Notes: a model not told the origin generated them from the sequence alone. 64,000 bases of DNA from Panopea generosa (GCA_029582155.1 CM055896.1:10223463-10287462); one strand, 5' to 3'. Numbered from the stretch's first letter, positions 33,752 through 45,304 are shown. Program-made: numbers and translations.

Positions 33752-33978
33752 GGGTGTCCGCTGTGGCCGAGTGATCTAAGGCTCTGTCTCATGACCACTT
33801 CTCACCACTAAGGTTGTAGGTTTGAGTCCCTGTCCCTCCAAAAACTTCATGTGAGAAAGTTTCCAGTTACTTGCGGAAGGACGGTGGTTCTACTCAGTCT
33901 GAGGTTTTCCTCGACTAATAAAACTGGATATGCCATATATAACCTGAAATGTGTTGAAAATGGCCTTAAACCCATTCT
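33752..33978 (+). mobile_element. SINE-B
   Basis: The head is GTCCGCTGTGGCCGAGTGAT and the box GGTTTGAGTCCC. Then come GAAGGACGGTGGTTCTACTC and CCTGAAATGTGTTGAAAATGG. Confidence 0.82.
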
Positions 33979-33992
33979 GCTCTGTTAAGCCA

Positions 33993-34312
33993 CAGGGTGG
34001 TCTAGTGGTAGAACATTGACCTTGCATGCGGAAGGTCGTGAATTGATATCCAGTCGATTCATACCAAAGACTTGAAAATGGTACCAGAAGCTTCCTCACG
34101 TGGCACTCAGCGTTTAGTTATGGATAGTTCTAGGTCTGGTCGGCCCGGTGTCGGTATAATGTTACTGGGTGGGATATCATACCATGCTATTGCGGCATGA
34201 TACTCCAGTGTGGCAGCGCTCGGAATACTGTCTCAAGCAGACACCATTGTGATATGACTGAAAAATTGTTGAAAGTGATGCTGAACACCGTACAACAATA
34301 CAACAACTGCTT
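33993..34312 (+). mobile_element. SINE-C
   Basis: The head is GGTGGTCTAGTGGTAGAACA. CATACCAAAGACTTGAAAAT, CGGTGTCGGTATAATG and ATGATACTCCAGTGTGGCAG follow, ending AACACCGTACAACAAT. It lies directly after a SINE-B. Confidence 0.83.
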
Positions 34313-34384
34313 TGTTTGTAAGCGAGCGTTGTGTCTCCTTAATTGAAGGGATAGGTCTTCTTAAGAAAGGGTTTTCTAAAAAAT

Positions 34385-34530
34385 TGCTGCATTTGGCATA
34401 ACTGGAAAAAAAAGTGACACTTTGCATATATCAGGGCAAATAGCAACACTTAGCATATATTGAAGAAAAAAGTGGCAGTTGGCATATGTTGGGGGTGAAA
34501 AAGTAGCATTTGACTTGCATTGGAAATGTA
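34385..34530. repeat. Short tandem repeat, period near 36 bp
   Basis: GTGGCA(C/G)TTGGCATAT(A/G)TTG..G.AAA recurs about four times. Confidence 0.6.
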
Positions 34531-34590
34531 AAATTAAGAAATAAAACTAAAAAATAATTTTTATGTTAATTGAGACTTGGCAACAGCAAA

Positions 34591-34683
34591 CTGATCATAA
34601 CGAGCAATCTGAACACTTCCTGTACTGTTTTCAAAGGCCTTGATTGGTGCGGGAAAACACGTATCTATGGAGTAAAGGGTTAA
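34591..34683 (-). mobile_element. MITE-P, one half
   Basis: TAACGAGCAATCTGAACACT, TGTACTGTTTTCAAAGGCC and ATCTATGGAGTAAAGGGTTA are the complement of the left half. The other half is missing. Confidence 0.7.
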
Positions 34684-35499
34684 ATGGCAAAATACGGTCT
34701 TTGATTATGATTTTTGACCTTTTCCTAGATTGGTACATGTATTTATATATTTAAATAATATATTCTTTTAATCTGGGATGTCATTATTTTTTTGTGTGTT
34801 TGGATCATGCAAATACCTCGTATTTCTGTATTACAACCAGGTATGTTTGAATACATTCTTTTCTCGAGTTAGATAATTGAGTCCAGTAATTGGAATAGCT
34901 AAGGGACTAACTAATTTTTCACTGACAAACAAAAGGAAGCCATTTGTTTCTCAGTTATTCTTTTCGGCATTGTTATTTGTAGTGACATTTTATATTTTGT
35001 GTTGGACCTAATTAAGAAAAAAATCCAATTAACATGGGTGCTTTAGAAATAATCAGCATTTGCTCTAGAAAAACACACAAAAAAAAATCCAACCTAAACT
35101 CAGTTTGTTTCTTGGCAGGTAGTTGATAGCTGCAGGTGCACAACTTTCCTGTCAGTAATTTACCTGTTTTGTACTTTGTGTTAATTAGTGCCACTGACTT
35201 GCCTTGTACCAGAAGATATAACACTTGTTATGAGGGAATTATTATTGTACTCCTCATGTGTCAATGGCAGTCTTGGTTGGAGAATGGTTGATGCAATTTT
35301 GCAAGTTTGTATACTGCTGTAATTACTTATGTGGCATGGACTGGAATTTCTAACAGGTGCTGGAAATCTTGAAATCACCAGACTGAGCAAGCATTTTAGT
35401 ATAGCTGTAGGATATGCATGTGTATAATAATGTCAGGAATGCTGAGTGTAACTATAAGATATTATTGTACTGGCTTGTGTAGAATAATAAACTGAACTC

Positions 35500-35960
35500 A
35501 TGTATTATGAAAAAAACATAAATATAACGGATAACAGTATTGCAGTGAATAGAATAATAAAACTAAGAACAGTGTATAAAAAAAAGATTGAAGTATTGCA
35601 AAGTACAAAAATTTTAAACACATCACAGTGTATAAAATGCAAAATGACAAACAGACTGAAGTATTAGCGTTTAAAATGGTACACAATCCACTGTGTATAA
35701 AATTCAAAATGCCAAACAGACTCAAGTATTACAGTGTATAAAATATTAAATCAAATGTATAAAATGCAAAAGGCCAAAAAAACTAAAGTGTATAAAATGG
35801 TACACAAACCAATATGTATAAAATTTCAAACAGTAGACAGACCACAGTGTAAAAACTATAACAGTTACTGCACCAATCAGAACCAGAGTGTATACAGTTA
35901 CAAACACATTATCAAAATGTAAAAACACTATCAACAAGTCGTGGTGAACAGTAGCAAATA
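35500..35960. repeat. Degenerate repeat region, GTGTATAAAAT-type units
   Basis: CAGTGTATAAAATGCAAAAT, GGCCAAA and GACAAACAGACT-type blocks recur about eight times with irregular spacing. Confidence 0.6.
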
Positions 35961-36109
35961 AGTGGTCCAGTGATAACATGATGGATTTACAGTGCAGGAG
36001 ATTTGAGTTTGATCCCCATGCTTTTCCACTGTCAGTCTTCAGATGAAACTAAATGTTATAGAGCCAGAGGGCACTTTGAATGGGGGACAATATTAAAATT
36101 GGATACATA

Positions 36110-36255
36110 CCGTGCCAACAACACTATATACAGACCGTAGTCCACAACACCATACACAGAGGACAGTGAACAAAATTATAAATAGACCACAGTGGACCAA
36201 ACTAAATAGATCACAGTGGACCAAACTAAATAGACCACAGTGGACAAAACTAAAC
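36110..36255. repeat. Tandem repeat, about 25-bp period
   Basis: AGACCACAGTGGACCAAACTAAAT recurs with small changes four to five times. Confidence 0.65.
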
Positions 36256-36439
36256 TTACAATAATTTTTGTCTTATTACAATATTCCCATTAAATATATA
36301 ATGCCATAGTAAGCTTCCAATATAGCCTTTAATCTCTCCCTAAACGTGGGTCGCACCATCAACAGCATCTGTATTACTGCTTGTTTTCATTTTTGGAGAA
36401 CTAGGAATAAATTTGTTTTTGTTTTTATTCAGGATCCAA

Positions 36440-36680
36440 ATGGGGTCCTTCATGGCTGAGTGGTATGAGGCACTGTCCTCTAATGATTACTTAATCCTAC
36501 AGCTGAGGGCATGGGTTTGAGCCTAGCTCTGGCTTAAAACTTGCGAAAAAGTTTGTCAGACTTGTGGAAGATGTTGGTTCAACTCAGATTCATTCTGAGG
36601 TCTTCCCCTACCAGTAAAATTTGATTTGCCATAATGTAATCTGCCATGACAGTGTTGAAGTCAATTTAGAATTAAAATAA
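36440..36680 (+). mobile_element. SINE-B
   Basis: The head is GGTCCTTCATGGCTGAGTGG, with GGGTTTGAGCC at the B-box, AGATTCATTCTGAGGTCTTCC and a GTGTTGAAGTC tail. It ends about 145 bases before exon 6. Confidence 0.72.
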
Positions 36681-36824
36681 TATCTTGTTGTATAATTTTA
36701 TTACAGGATAAGTAAGAGAAGTACTGCTCAATCAACCAAATATTCCAAAAACTACCAAATATTCCAAAAACTTAGCAACCTTGGTATAATTTGTAATGTC
36801 CTTTACATTTTGTTTATTCTGCAG

Positions 36825-37065
36825 ATCTGTCGAGTAGTCATGCAAGAACTAATAACAAAGTTGCCATAGCAATGAAAACTGAGCCTCGACAGAAAGTAGT
36901 TGAGCAGATTACGGAGAAAGAAGATAGCAGCGATGATGGAGATGATAATGATGATGATGACGATGATGATGACAGTAGTGGTGGTTCCAGTGGAAGTGAT
37001 AGCGATGATGGCAATAACATGGTAACAGAGGTTGAAGAGCGGGAGATTAAATCTGACAATGAACA
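36825..37065 (+). CDS. AFF: AFF exon 6: acidic Asp/Ser tract
   Basis: The acceptor TTTGTTTATTCTGCAG ends at 36824 and the donor is GAACA|GTAAGT (37066). The exon has 241 nt, entering in phase 1 and leaving in phase 2. It encodes residues 389 to about 468. The first part is polar and basic (SSSHARTNNK, then AMKTEPRQK with a psi-K-x-E site). Then comes an acidic stretch with eight consecutive Asp (431-438) followed by SSGGSSGSDSDDG. AFF proteins carry a Ser/Asp/Glu-rich tract at this point, after the ELL-binding motif. The clear MLEDDL-type motif that precedes it in vertebrates is not seen. It may be lost, or lie in an exon I missed in intron 5. Confidence 0.82.
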
Positions 37066-37361
37066 GTAAGTAACAAGCAGCAGGGCTGGTGGTGTAGTGG
37101 ATAGACACTGTGTTGGCCACCTCATGTCAAGAGGTTATGTTGCATGTCAAGAGGTCATGGGATTCTTCATTTAAAAAATAAATTCTGAACTTCCCAAGCA
37201 AACTTTAAAAATTAGTATTTTAAATAAAATAGTAAATTCTGTTGATGACATTACTAAATCAACCTGGAAATTGAGGCATTGTTTTGTAAATATTTTAAGT
37301 TTTTCTCGTATGAAATAATTCTTTGGATATAGGCAATGGTATATCTATCTTGCATCTGTAT

Positions 37362-38067
37362 CAATCCCCATATGACATGATCTGTATCAATCCTCTTGTG
37401 ACATGATCTGTATCAATCCCCATGTGACATGATCTGTATCAATCCCCATGTGACATGATCTGTATCAATCCCCATGTGACATGATCTGTACCAATTCCCA
37501 TGTGACATGAGCTGTATCAATCCCCATGTGACATGATCTGTATCAATCCAAATGTGACATGATCTGTATCAATCCACATATGACATGATCTGTATTGATA
37601 CCCATGTGACATGATCTGTATCAATCCCCATGTGACATGATCTGTATCGATCTGCATGTGCCATGATCTGTATCAATCACCATGTGACATGATCTGTATT
37701 GATACCCATGTGACATGATCTGTATCAATCCCCATGTGACATGATCTGTATCAATCTGCATGTGCCATGATCTGTATCAATCACCATGTGACATGAGCTG
37801 TATCAATCCGCATGTGCCATGATCTGTATCAATCCCCATGCAACATGAGCTGTATCAATTCGCATGTGCCATGATCTGTATTAATCCGCATGTGCCATGA
37901 TCTTTATCAGTCCCCATGTTACGTGATCTGTATCAATCACAATGTGACATGATCTGTATCAGTCACAATGTGACATGATCTGTATTAATCACCATGTGAC
38001 ATGATCCATATCAATCTCCATGTGACATGATCTGTATTAATCCCCATGTGACATGGTCTGTATTAAT
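37362..38067. repeat. 26-bp minisatellite, about 27 copies
   Basis: The unit is CATGATCTGTATCAATCCCC plus ATGTGA. Higher-order blocks recur (CCC / CACC / GCATGTGC variants in runs), which suggests segmental duplication within the array. It begins 297 bases after the exon 6 donor. Confidence 0.93.
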
Positions 38068-38220
38068 TTAGGTTACCCCATGTTTGGTACAGTAAGGATA
38101 ATTCAATGTTAACAGTTGCATTTGTTTCATTGTCTTTATTTTGATCTTAATGAAGAAAGCCATAAATGTCAATGGGCATTTTGTTTGAATTCTGTAATAG
38201 ACTCCTCAATACTTGTTAAC

Positions 38221-38450
38221 TGGGATTGGTTAGCTCGGTCGGTAGCACATCATACTCTCAATTTAAGCGTTGTAAATTCGAATCCTATCCGGTCACACAG
38301 TTTCCATATTGATTGATATTGGATATTGTGTCTCATGTAACTGGTGGAGATTAGTGTGCTTGAGCACTGATTAACCTTTCAGGATCCCAGGAAGGAGTGG
38401 TTAGTCTGTTAACCCGTAATGACATAAACAATGACGCTAATTATTTAAAT
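38221..38450 (+). mobile_element. SINE-A, diverged
   Basis: The head is GGGATTGGTTAGCTCGGTCG with the box TAAATTCGAATCC. The tail is CAATGACGCTAATTATT. Part of the middle is deleted. Confidence 0.75.
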
Positions 38451-39162
38451 AAAGTATCAATACTTGTTTTAGACTTCCATTATCAGAAGGAGTGTTTTAT
38501 AAAAACCTACTGCCTGAAAGCAAATTAATATAAATAGTTACGGAACTCGGTTCTGTTTCATAAAGATTTAAGTATTAAGATTTTCATATGCCCAAATTGT
38601 GGCACCATTGAATGTTTCATTTGCACAATACTTTAACACATTTTAAAAAAATGTTATTTACAAGGCTAACAAAAGTTTGGAAATGATTTCATTGAAACAC
38701 TGAATGAATTGCCTCAACCGTTTTTGTAAACTTTCGAACTTAGTGAAATATGCCCTTGAGAGCTACTCGTAGGTTGATTTTGATTTATATTGTTTGAAAA
38801 TGGTATCCTTGACGCAAACAACAAGATACAAGTTACACAGTTCTAACAATAAAAGAAGGAGCCAGTGTGTCTTTATCTCCACATTAAGTCAGGAGACTGT
38901 ATGTCTGATATGCATTTCATTGCCTGTACTGGAACTTCAGTCATTATGCAAACTCACATTTAATGTATTGAAAAGGACAACTGTTTATTTTAACTTTTGG
39001 AGTTGTCAATTAAAAAATACATATCGATGCACTGCATATAATGAAAAAAGAAGATTGGAAAAGACATGCATTTTAAGCAAATTTGTGGTGGTGTGATAAA
39101 ATATTGGTTATAAAAATGTTATTAGAATATTTATTATCGATTTTAAATTATTCTCTACATCG

Positions 39163-39300
39163 CAGCAGTGTTCTAGAGCGTCTGCCTCGCATGCTGAAGG
39201 TTGTGGGCTCAATCCCCAACCAGATCATACCAAAGACTTGAAAAATGGTACAAGAAGCATTGTCGCTTGGCACTAAGATGTGTGCTTTGCAATACTGACT
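39163..39300 (+). mobile_element. SINE-C, 5' part
   Basis: CGTCTGCCTCGCATGCTGAA, GTGGGCTCAATCC and CATACCAAAGACTTGAAAAATGG are present. The second half is missing. Confidence 0.7.
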
Positions 39301-39600
39301 GTATATGACCTGCTGAGGGCTGTCATTCAAACAAATTGATAATCTATTCAGCAACGATATTGCCTCAAGGTTCACCATTTTCCTTAGACAAACAAACAGT
39401 CTCTTTAAGTAAACACTACATTCTGTTACATTGTATTTACTTGGACAAACAACTCCATGTGGCCAGTGGGCAGAGCTATAGTTGCTCTCTCGTCAGGTCA
39501 ATTGAATGCGACAGATACTTTGAAAAAATTAGGCAAATTTTGATAGTATCTGTTAAAAAGTTCTGTACAATTCTTATTCAACGTCTACAATTGAGTGTGC

Positions 39601-39870
39601 TGGGCCAGATTAGCTCATTTGGTTTCGCATCTGACTATCAATCAAGTTGAGTTCGAATCCCCTTGACGATTGATATATGACATTTTGTCTCATTATCATT
39701 TGTCTCTCACCACTGATTCAAGTGGGAAAGTTATCAGTTACTTGCAGAGATAGGGTGTTCTCCAGTACTGGTTAATCCCAGGAAAAAGTGGTTAGGTTAA
39801 CTGATCGTCTGTTAGCCCTCGATGGCATAAAAATGATGCTAAATATTCAATCACCCAATCAATCAACAAT
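39601..39870 (+). mobile_element. SINE-A
   Basis: The head is GGCCAGATTAGCTCATTTGG and the box GAGTTCGAATCC. The body is GATTCAAGTGGGAAAGTTATC and the tail AATATTCAATCACCCAATCAATC. A few bases are missing before the B-box. Confidence 0.83.
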
Positions 39871-40239
39871 TGAATGTGGATGAATGTTTGAAAAGTGTCT
39901 CTTAAAATTTTGTTCATTTCATGTAGATTTTTTTTTATATACGGACCCCTGTCTTTAAAGCATGCGTTTTCAAATGGTTGTAATAAGCTTTGTATTCTAA
40001 ATGAGCTGCAATCATACAGAAAAATAAAACAATAAGACGGTTTTATAAATATTATGTCAACTTATTAGAGCAATTACAGTTTCAAGGACAAGAAAACAAA
40101 ACTTTTTGTTGTTGTTTTGCTTGAAATATCATAAAGCTCAGAACTTACTGGTCACAAGACACTGCAAGCTAATGTTTGGGAAACATTTTCACATAGTATT
40201 TAGGTTCAGGGATTATTAAATTTTACCTTATTAAATGTA

Positions 40240-41170
40240 GGCTGAAGTTTCGCTACTTCCCGATAAAAAATGTGTTTTTCCCAATTGAGGCTAAAAAAGA
40301 ATTCCCAAATTCGAAAAAAAGGGAAGGGGAATTTTTCTTATTTGAGAGGATAAAACCCTACTGGATATGAAGTATATTGTATTATCTGATAATCAATGGT
40401 TAGAACATGATCTTAACAGTGTTCACTTTATATTCCAGTTTGCATACAGCCTAAACTATTCCAATTTCCTCTCATTCTCACTGTTTTTTCCCCAGTCTCG
40501 AAGGCTTGGGCCTCTTCCCATTTTTGACAAGGAAATTCCTAACTTGGGCTACGTCCTAGGTTAGATTAAATTAGATTTTCTGCTTAAAATTGCAACATAT
40601 TTTGTGACACATTTAATGAGTTGGGTGATTTTGTTTTGATTTCAGTTTGATCCGTTATACATGTTTGCACATAGTAAAAAAGATTTCATCTTAGAAAGAG
40701 TCTGACTGACGATGCGAAGCAGTATTGAAGTGTATTTTTAGAATTAAGATTTCATTTCAAGTTTAAATATTGTTTTTCTCACATTTTTCTGGATTTGACA
40801 TGTATACCAAACCATTCAAATTTCATTTATTAATGCAGTTTTTTTTTTCACCAGTTTAGGAAGATGACCCATACCGTTGGAATTGGGAATTTTAGCGGCG
40901 TTTTCATTAACATTGGGAAAACTTTTGCATTAATATATTTGTTCAACTTCATAAAAATGGTTACACTTGCTTCTCTGGCCATTTAATGTCATACTCAATT
41001 CAGAATGGGGAAAACTTTGTTTATTTTATCAAAGAATTATGGCAAGTTTCAATTTACAATTTTTGAAACTTTCAATTGGGAATTTATACCACTCAATTGG
41101 GAAAAAAAGATACTTTTTGCCATTGGGAATATGACCCAATAACGGCTATAAAACTGGCCAAAAAAAACAC
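40240..41170. repeat. Suspected dispersed repeat region
   Basis: Several TTCCCAATTGAGGC, CCCAAATTCG, ATTGGGAATTTTAGC and ATTGGGAATATGACCC phrases recur in both orientations. TTCCTAACTTGGGC at 40535 resembles them. I could not define element borders. Confidence 0.35.
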
Positions 41171-41272
41171 TGTAATGATAATGAGTTGCTTTTTATCCAT
41201 TTTTTTAAAGACATTTAAAGCGTTTTTTTCTGACACTCTCCCTTTAAATGACTACTTTGTATATACTTTCAG

Positions 41273-41330
41273 TGACAAAATTGACACAGGTGGTCATGTT
41301 CAAGCGGAAACGGTGAAAATACTGGAACAG
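41273..41330 (+). CDS. AFF: AFF exon 7: short exon (DKIDTGGHVQAETVKILEQ)
   Basis: The acceptor TATATACTTTCAG ends at 41272 and the donor is CAG|GTAAGA (41331). The exon has 58 nt. It enters in phase 2, so its first base completes a His codon with exon 6, and leaves in phase 0. I do not recognise the sequence. The support is good splice sites, an exact phase match to exon 6 and exon 8, and an open frame. A strong inverted repeat begins about 23 bases into the next intron. Confidence 0.68.
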
Positions 41331-41352
41331 GTAAGACAAAAAAAGGTCACCA

Positions 41353-41525
41353 TTTATGGATTAAAAGCCAAATTTGAGTTTATATCTGGTGATGAAAAAC
41401 ATTAGGCCAGTTTAATGTTTGTGAAGCCCTTTGGGAAGCCTGAAGGGATTCTTGGCAACAGTAAACTAGGGATATGATTTTCATCACCTGATGAAAACTC
41501 AAAATCTGGCCTTTAGTCCTTATAT
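41353..41525. repeat. Long inverted repeat (hairpin) beside exon 7
   Basis: The left arm TTTATGGATTAAAAGCCAAA then TTTGAGTTTATATCTGGTGA pairs with the right arm, read inverted as ATAAGGACTAAAGGCCAGA then TTTTGAGTTTTCATCAGGTG. Arms are about 50 bases with roughly 85% identity by eye, and the loop is about 71. It starts 23 bases after the exon 7 GT. Confidence 0.75.
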
Positions 41526-42004
41526 TTATTTTACTATTTTAGATAAATTTTTGTCATTTTGATATTTAAAAAGCAAAGTATATGCATTAAATTGCAAAGC
41601 CAATGTCTTGAATGTAGCGGTGACATTGTCTACATACTGAATACGTGCACACGTGTGTATGGCAACTTATGAAAAACGTTGCGTGTACTTAACGGCAACG
41701 TGATTTCTCACCAGCAAAACAAAATCATGCAACCAATGAAATGCAAACTGGTCTTTTTCAGCTTCACCCAGCTGCAACTATTTTTCATTGGGCAATGAAA
41801 TGCAGTTAATCTATATATAGTTCATTTGGACGGATAGCAGTAGGAATGTAAATACTCATTGTTATGTAATATTTATTGAATGTTGCAAAGTTACATTTAT
41901 GTTTTAATTCAGTATACCGTGGTAAATGAAGATAGATAGGGTGGATGTATATGTAAAAAAGATGAGCGACTATTTATAGAGAATGGCACATTTAATCTTT
42001 CTTG

Positions 42005-42250
42005 AGCCCCTATATATGTGAGTGGCTGTTGTCAGTCAGTCGGTCAGCAACTTTTGGAGCTAACTACTTTAACAATTTTAACAACTTGCAGGAGATTGAC
42101 TTGAAACTTTGCATACATGATCAAAATCGTGTGATTTTATATGCTATTGCATGTTTTTAGTTTAATTATTATTAATTGAAGATATATTTACACATGCACA
42201 TATCACAAGCTAATGGGAACATGAAATAAATAAGGCAAAAGCCTCTGGCC
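42005..42250 (+). mobile_element. Rep-K dispersed repeat
   Basis: CCCCTATATATGTGAGTGGC, CAGTCAGTCGGTCAGCAAC and GGAGATTGACTTGAAACTTT match the 9750-9960 element. Confidence 0.55.
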
Positions 42251-42656
42251 ATGAAGATTTGCATTATATCATTATTGCTTAGTATGAATTTGAAGGACAT
42301 AATTATGCATCTTTTTTGGTCTAATAGGAGAGTTAGCCTAACCAGCCAATTTTACATGTTTACTCAGTTTATTCCATGAGAAAGCATAGAATTTTATTAT
42401 ACAAATTGGATAAAAAGTATTTTCCAGGGCAGGAAGAACGGGGCTGAAATTTGGTTCCAAATGTTCAAATGAGGGCCCTGATAGTTGGGTAATAAGGAAG
42501 TATTATTCAAATCCATGCAGCATTTTTAGGGATACCTCGACCTCCATGAATAGTTAACTTTATTTCTTTGCATGTTACCAGTCTCCATCATTAAAAATTC
42601 ATAGACAGATATCATGATAATTTATGTATTGCATTTCTTTTTCATTTGATTGTTTA

Positions 42657-42847
42657 GGCCATTATAAATTAATTGCTAGATTCTCATCCAATTTTTTTCT
42701 TAAAAAGGAAAGGGAGGTTACGATTTTATATATATTAATTTTGTGTTTTTTTGTTGTTGTTTTTTTTTTTTTATAAAAATGAAAAGGGTCGGGGCAGCAT
42801 GGAAATTAGGGGGCGGACCAGGATGATGAACTAGCAATTGATATAGT
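42657..42847 (+). mobile_element. MITE-G
   Basis: The left end is GGCCATTATAAATTAATTGC then TAGATTCTCATCC. The right end, inverted, is ATATCAATTGCTAGTTCATC then ATCC. The interior has GGGTCGGGGCAGCATGGAAA and TTAGGGGGCGG, shared with 15610. Confidence 0.75.
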
Positions 42848-42963
42848 GTTGATGGCTAGACTTCTTCAATGTCTGACTTTGTGATATAGCGTTATGGGTC
42901 AAGCATTTGATTCTGTGGAATTCTCTTGTACTGTTTATTATTTTCTCCTTTTATCATTTCTTC

Positions 42964-43273
42964 CGTGATCGTGGCGTGGTCTAGTGGTAGAGCGTCCGCC
43001 TCGCATGCGGAAGGTCGTGGGTTCAATCCCTGGCCGGGTCATACCAAAGACTTTAAAAATGGTACTAGAAGCTTCCTCGCTTGACGCTTAGCATTTAGAG
43101 GAGAGTTTTAGGTCTGGTAGGCCAGGTGTCGGTATAATGTGACTGGGTGGGGTATCATACAATGTGTCTGCGGCATGATACTCCAGTGTGACAGCGCTTA
43201 GAATACTGTCTCAAGTAGACACCGTCGCGATATGACTGAAAAATGGTTGAAAGCGACGCTAAACACCATACAA
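42964..43273 (+). mobile_element. SINE-C, best-preserved copy with 9-bp target duplication
   Basis: The head is GTGGCGTGGTCTAGTGGTAG, then GTCCGCCTCGCATGCGGAAG and GGGTTCAATCCC. A 7-base CTCGCAT loop between CCGC and GCGG gives a CGC anticodon position, as in an Ala-type tRNA. The tail is GACGCTAAACACCATACAA. CATTTCTTC is duplicated at 42955-42963 and 43274-43282. Confidence 0.92.
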
Positions 43274-43691
43274 CATTTCTTCAGTATGTCGTGCCACTTA
43301 TTATAGTGATATAGAAATTTTTTCCCATAGACAATGTATGATTGTATGTGTTGTCATTATAAACAATAACCAGAATCAAATGATTTGTCTTTCTGTATGG
43401 TTTTCGAAAGTATATGTCCTATTTGGCTACCTTAAGGACCATGGAAGTGGCCTATTAGTAGAACAAAGGCCTAATGGATTCTTCTCTACAGTGTCCCCAG
43501 ATCACATGACTAGAAACAGTTATCTGTTTTGCAGGAGGTAGGTCTGTAGCTGTACTGTTCCTGAGAGTCTTTGGAATGTTTTTATCTAAATTTGGATTTA
43601 ATGATTGAATCATGCTATGTTGTCATAACATTATTTGTTGATGACTTATGAGTTTGTGGTGCACAACTCTTCATGATTATGGTCTTTAATA

Positions 43692-43935
43692 TCCCTGGGG
43701 ACCTCTGTGGCAGAGTGTTCTAGCGCGTCGTTTCAAGATCACTTAACTCTCATCGCTAAGGTTGTAGGTTTGAGTCCTGCTCTCTCCAAAACTTTATGTC
43801 AGAAAGTTTGCAAGTTGCTTTGCAGAAGGATGGTGGTTCTACTCAGATTCATTCTGAGGTCTTCCTTATACCATTAAAACTGGATATGCTTTAGTTATAA
43901 AGCCTGAAAATGGCATTTAAACACCATTGAAAAAA
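43692..43935 (+). mobile_element. SINE-B
   Basis: GGGACCTCTGTGGCAGAGTG, GGTTTGAGTCCTGC, GAAGGATGGTGGTTCTACTC and TCATTCTGAGGTCTTCC are followed by CACCATT and poly-A. Confidence 0.8.
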
Positions 43936-44054
43936 AACTAACAAAAAAACTTGAATTTCTATTTTGATATCTCTGTAGAACACTGACAAAGCTACTGCTA
44001 CTAAAAATAGCAATATACTTTAAACATCTCCTTTGGAACCATTCAGCCAAATTC

Positions 44055-44335
44055 AGTTGATTTTCATATTTTATACTTGTCAGCTTTTTCACATTTTATG
44101 CCCATCAGCTTTTCCATATTTTATCAAATTATGCTCGTAAACTTTTTAATATTTTATGCTCATCAGCTTGAGATTTTCTGGACTGAAAAATGGCCCTGTC
44201 CATGATTTGTTATGGTTTCATTTGCTTGTTACAGCAATGGATGTTGGTTTGGGCTTCATTTGCTTGTCACAACGAAAGATGTTGGTTTGGGCTATGTTTG
44301 CTTGTTACAGAAAAGTATGTGAGCTTGGATTTCTG
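44055..44335. repeat. Two adjoining degenerate tandem repeats
   Basis: CATATTTTATGCTCATCAGCTT recurs about four times to 44170. Then TTTGCTTGTTACAGNNAANGATG with TTGGTTTGGGCT recurs about three times. Confidence 0.6.
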
Positions 44336-44403
44336 CCTGAAAATTAAAAGGAGAATGTTTGCAGAAAGAAATTCTACTTAGCATTACATTTTAAAGATTT
44401 CTT

Positions 44404-44680
44404 CCAGGCTTGGTTAGCTCAGTTGGTAGCATATTTGACTATCAATCCAGGAATTGTGAGTTTGAATCCCCACACAGAGTCTTCGTGAAGATTGATATGC
44501 AACATTGTCATTCGCTTCTCTTCTCTGATTCAAGTGGGGAATAGTTATTAGATGTTTGTGGCGATGGGGTGTGCTCGAGTATTGGTTAACTTTCCACGAT
44601 CTTAGGAAAGAGTGGTTAGTGGTCAGCAGCTGTAAGCTCGCGATGGCATAAAAATGAAGCTAAATAACCAAACAAATAAA
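44404..44680 (+). mobile_element. SINE-A
   Basis: The head is GGCTTGGTTAGCTCAGTTGG and the box GAGTTTGAATCC. The tail is AATGAAGCTAAATAACCAA. Confidence 0.8.
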
Positions 44681-45304
44681 CTGATACCTCTGTAATTATA
44701 GAAACATGGAGATGTATTAAATCAGCATTTGAAACAAAAAAACTAAAACATTCATTAACAACCAAGATATATAAATTTTGTGACCATTTAACTGAATTCA
44801 TATGAAGAAAAAAAAACAACTTTTGTGTAATAAACGCTGACATTTGAAAAGTATTAGAAAAGTAATTAGTGCAGCAAGACTTGGGGAGAATATCTTGAGA
44901 CAGTTATTGATTTGGGAATTAGATGTGAGCTTGCGGGGACTATTTTCTACTTAATTACCCTATTAATCAGGCAAGAACTGAAAGACGACAAGATCATTTA
45001 CTGTAAAAGTTCCCTAGACGACTGATCGGTCATATCTCCTTTAATTGTAAGCCTCTTTTGGTTTTCTTTTCAGTTTTCAGCATTTTTTTCGGATATCTTT
45101 TTAAAAACTAGATGGTATTTATTGATATTGCCCCAATGTCTTTTTAGGGAATGAATGTAAAGTTTACAAGCGTTAATGAAATATTAGCAATATGTTCTTG
45201 GTAATCCGTTCTGTGATGAAGTGGTCTGAGCTGGTTTCCCTTCTCAAGATGACTTACCTTAAGAATTTTAATAGATTGTCGATTACTTATGTAATTAAGG
45301 ATAG

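Larger units (their letters stand above)
24139..36824 (+). other. AFF intron 5 (12.7 kb)
   Basis: A phase-1 intron and the most repeat-dense part of the gene, with SINE-A to SINE-E copies, Rep-M, MITE-T and MITE-P, and at least four tandem arrays. Gaps 24140-24735, 26030-26450, 27000-27570, 27970-28600, 29105-29380, 30550-31115 and 34690-35490 show only AT-rich DNA. Confidence 0.8.
37066..41272 (+). other. AFF intron 6 (4.2 kb)
   Basis: A phase-2 intron that opens with a large 26-bp array. It also holds two SINE-A copies, a partial SINE-C and a suspected repeat at 40240-41170. 38460-39160 and 39870-40240 show nothing I can name. Confidence 0.8.

Noticed and set aside
36803-37125. Two minus-strand open frames over exon 6
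   Set aside because: They are the mirror of the Asp/Ser codons of exon 6 on the opposite strand.
42964-43040. Possible Ala-type tRNA gene
   Set aside because: It has a clean anticodon arm, but it is continuous with a SINE-C body and is flanked by a 9-bp target duplication.
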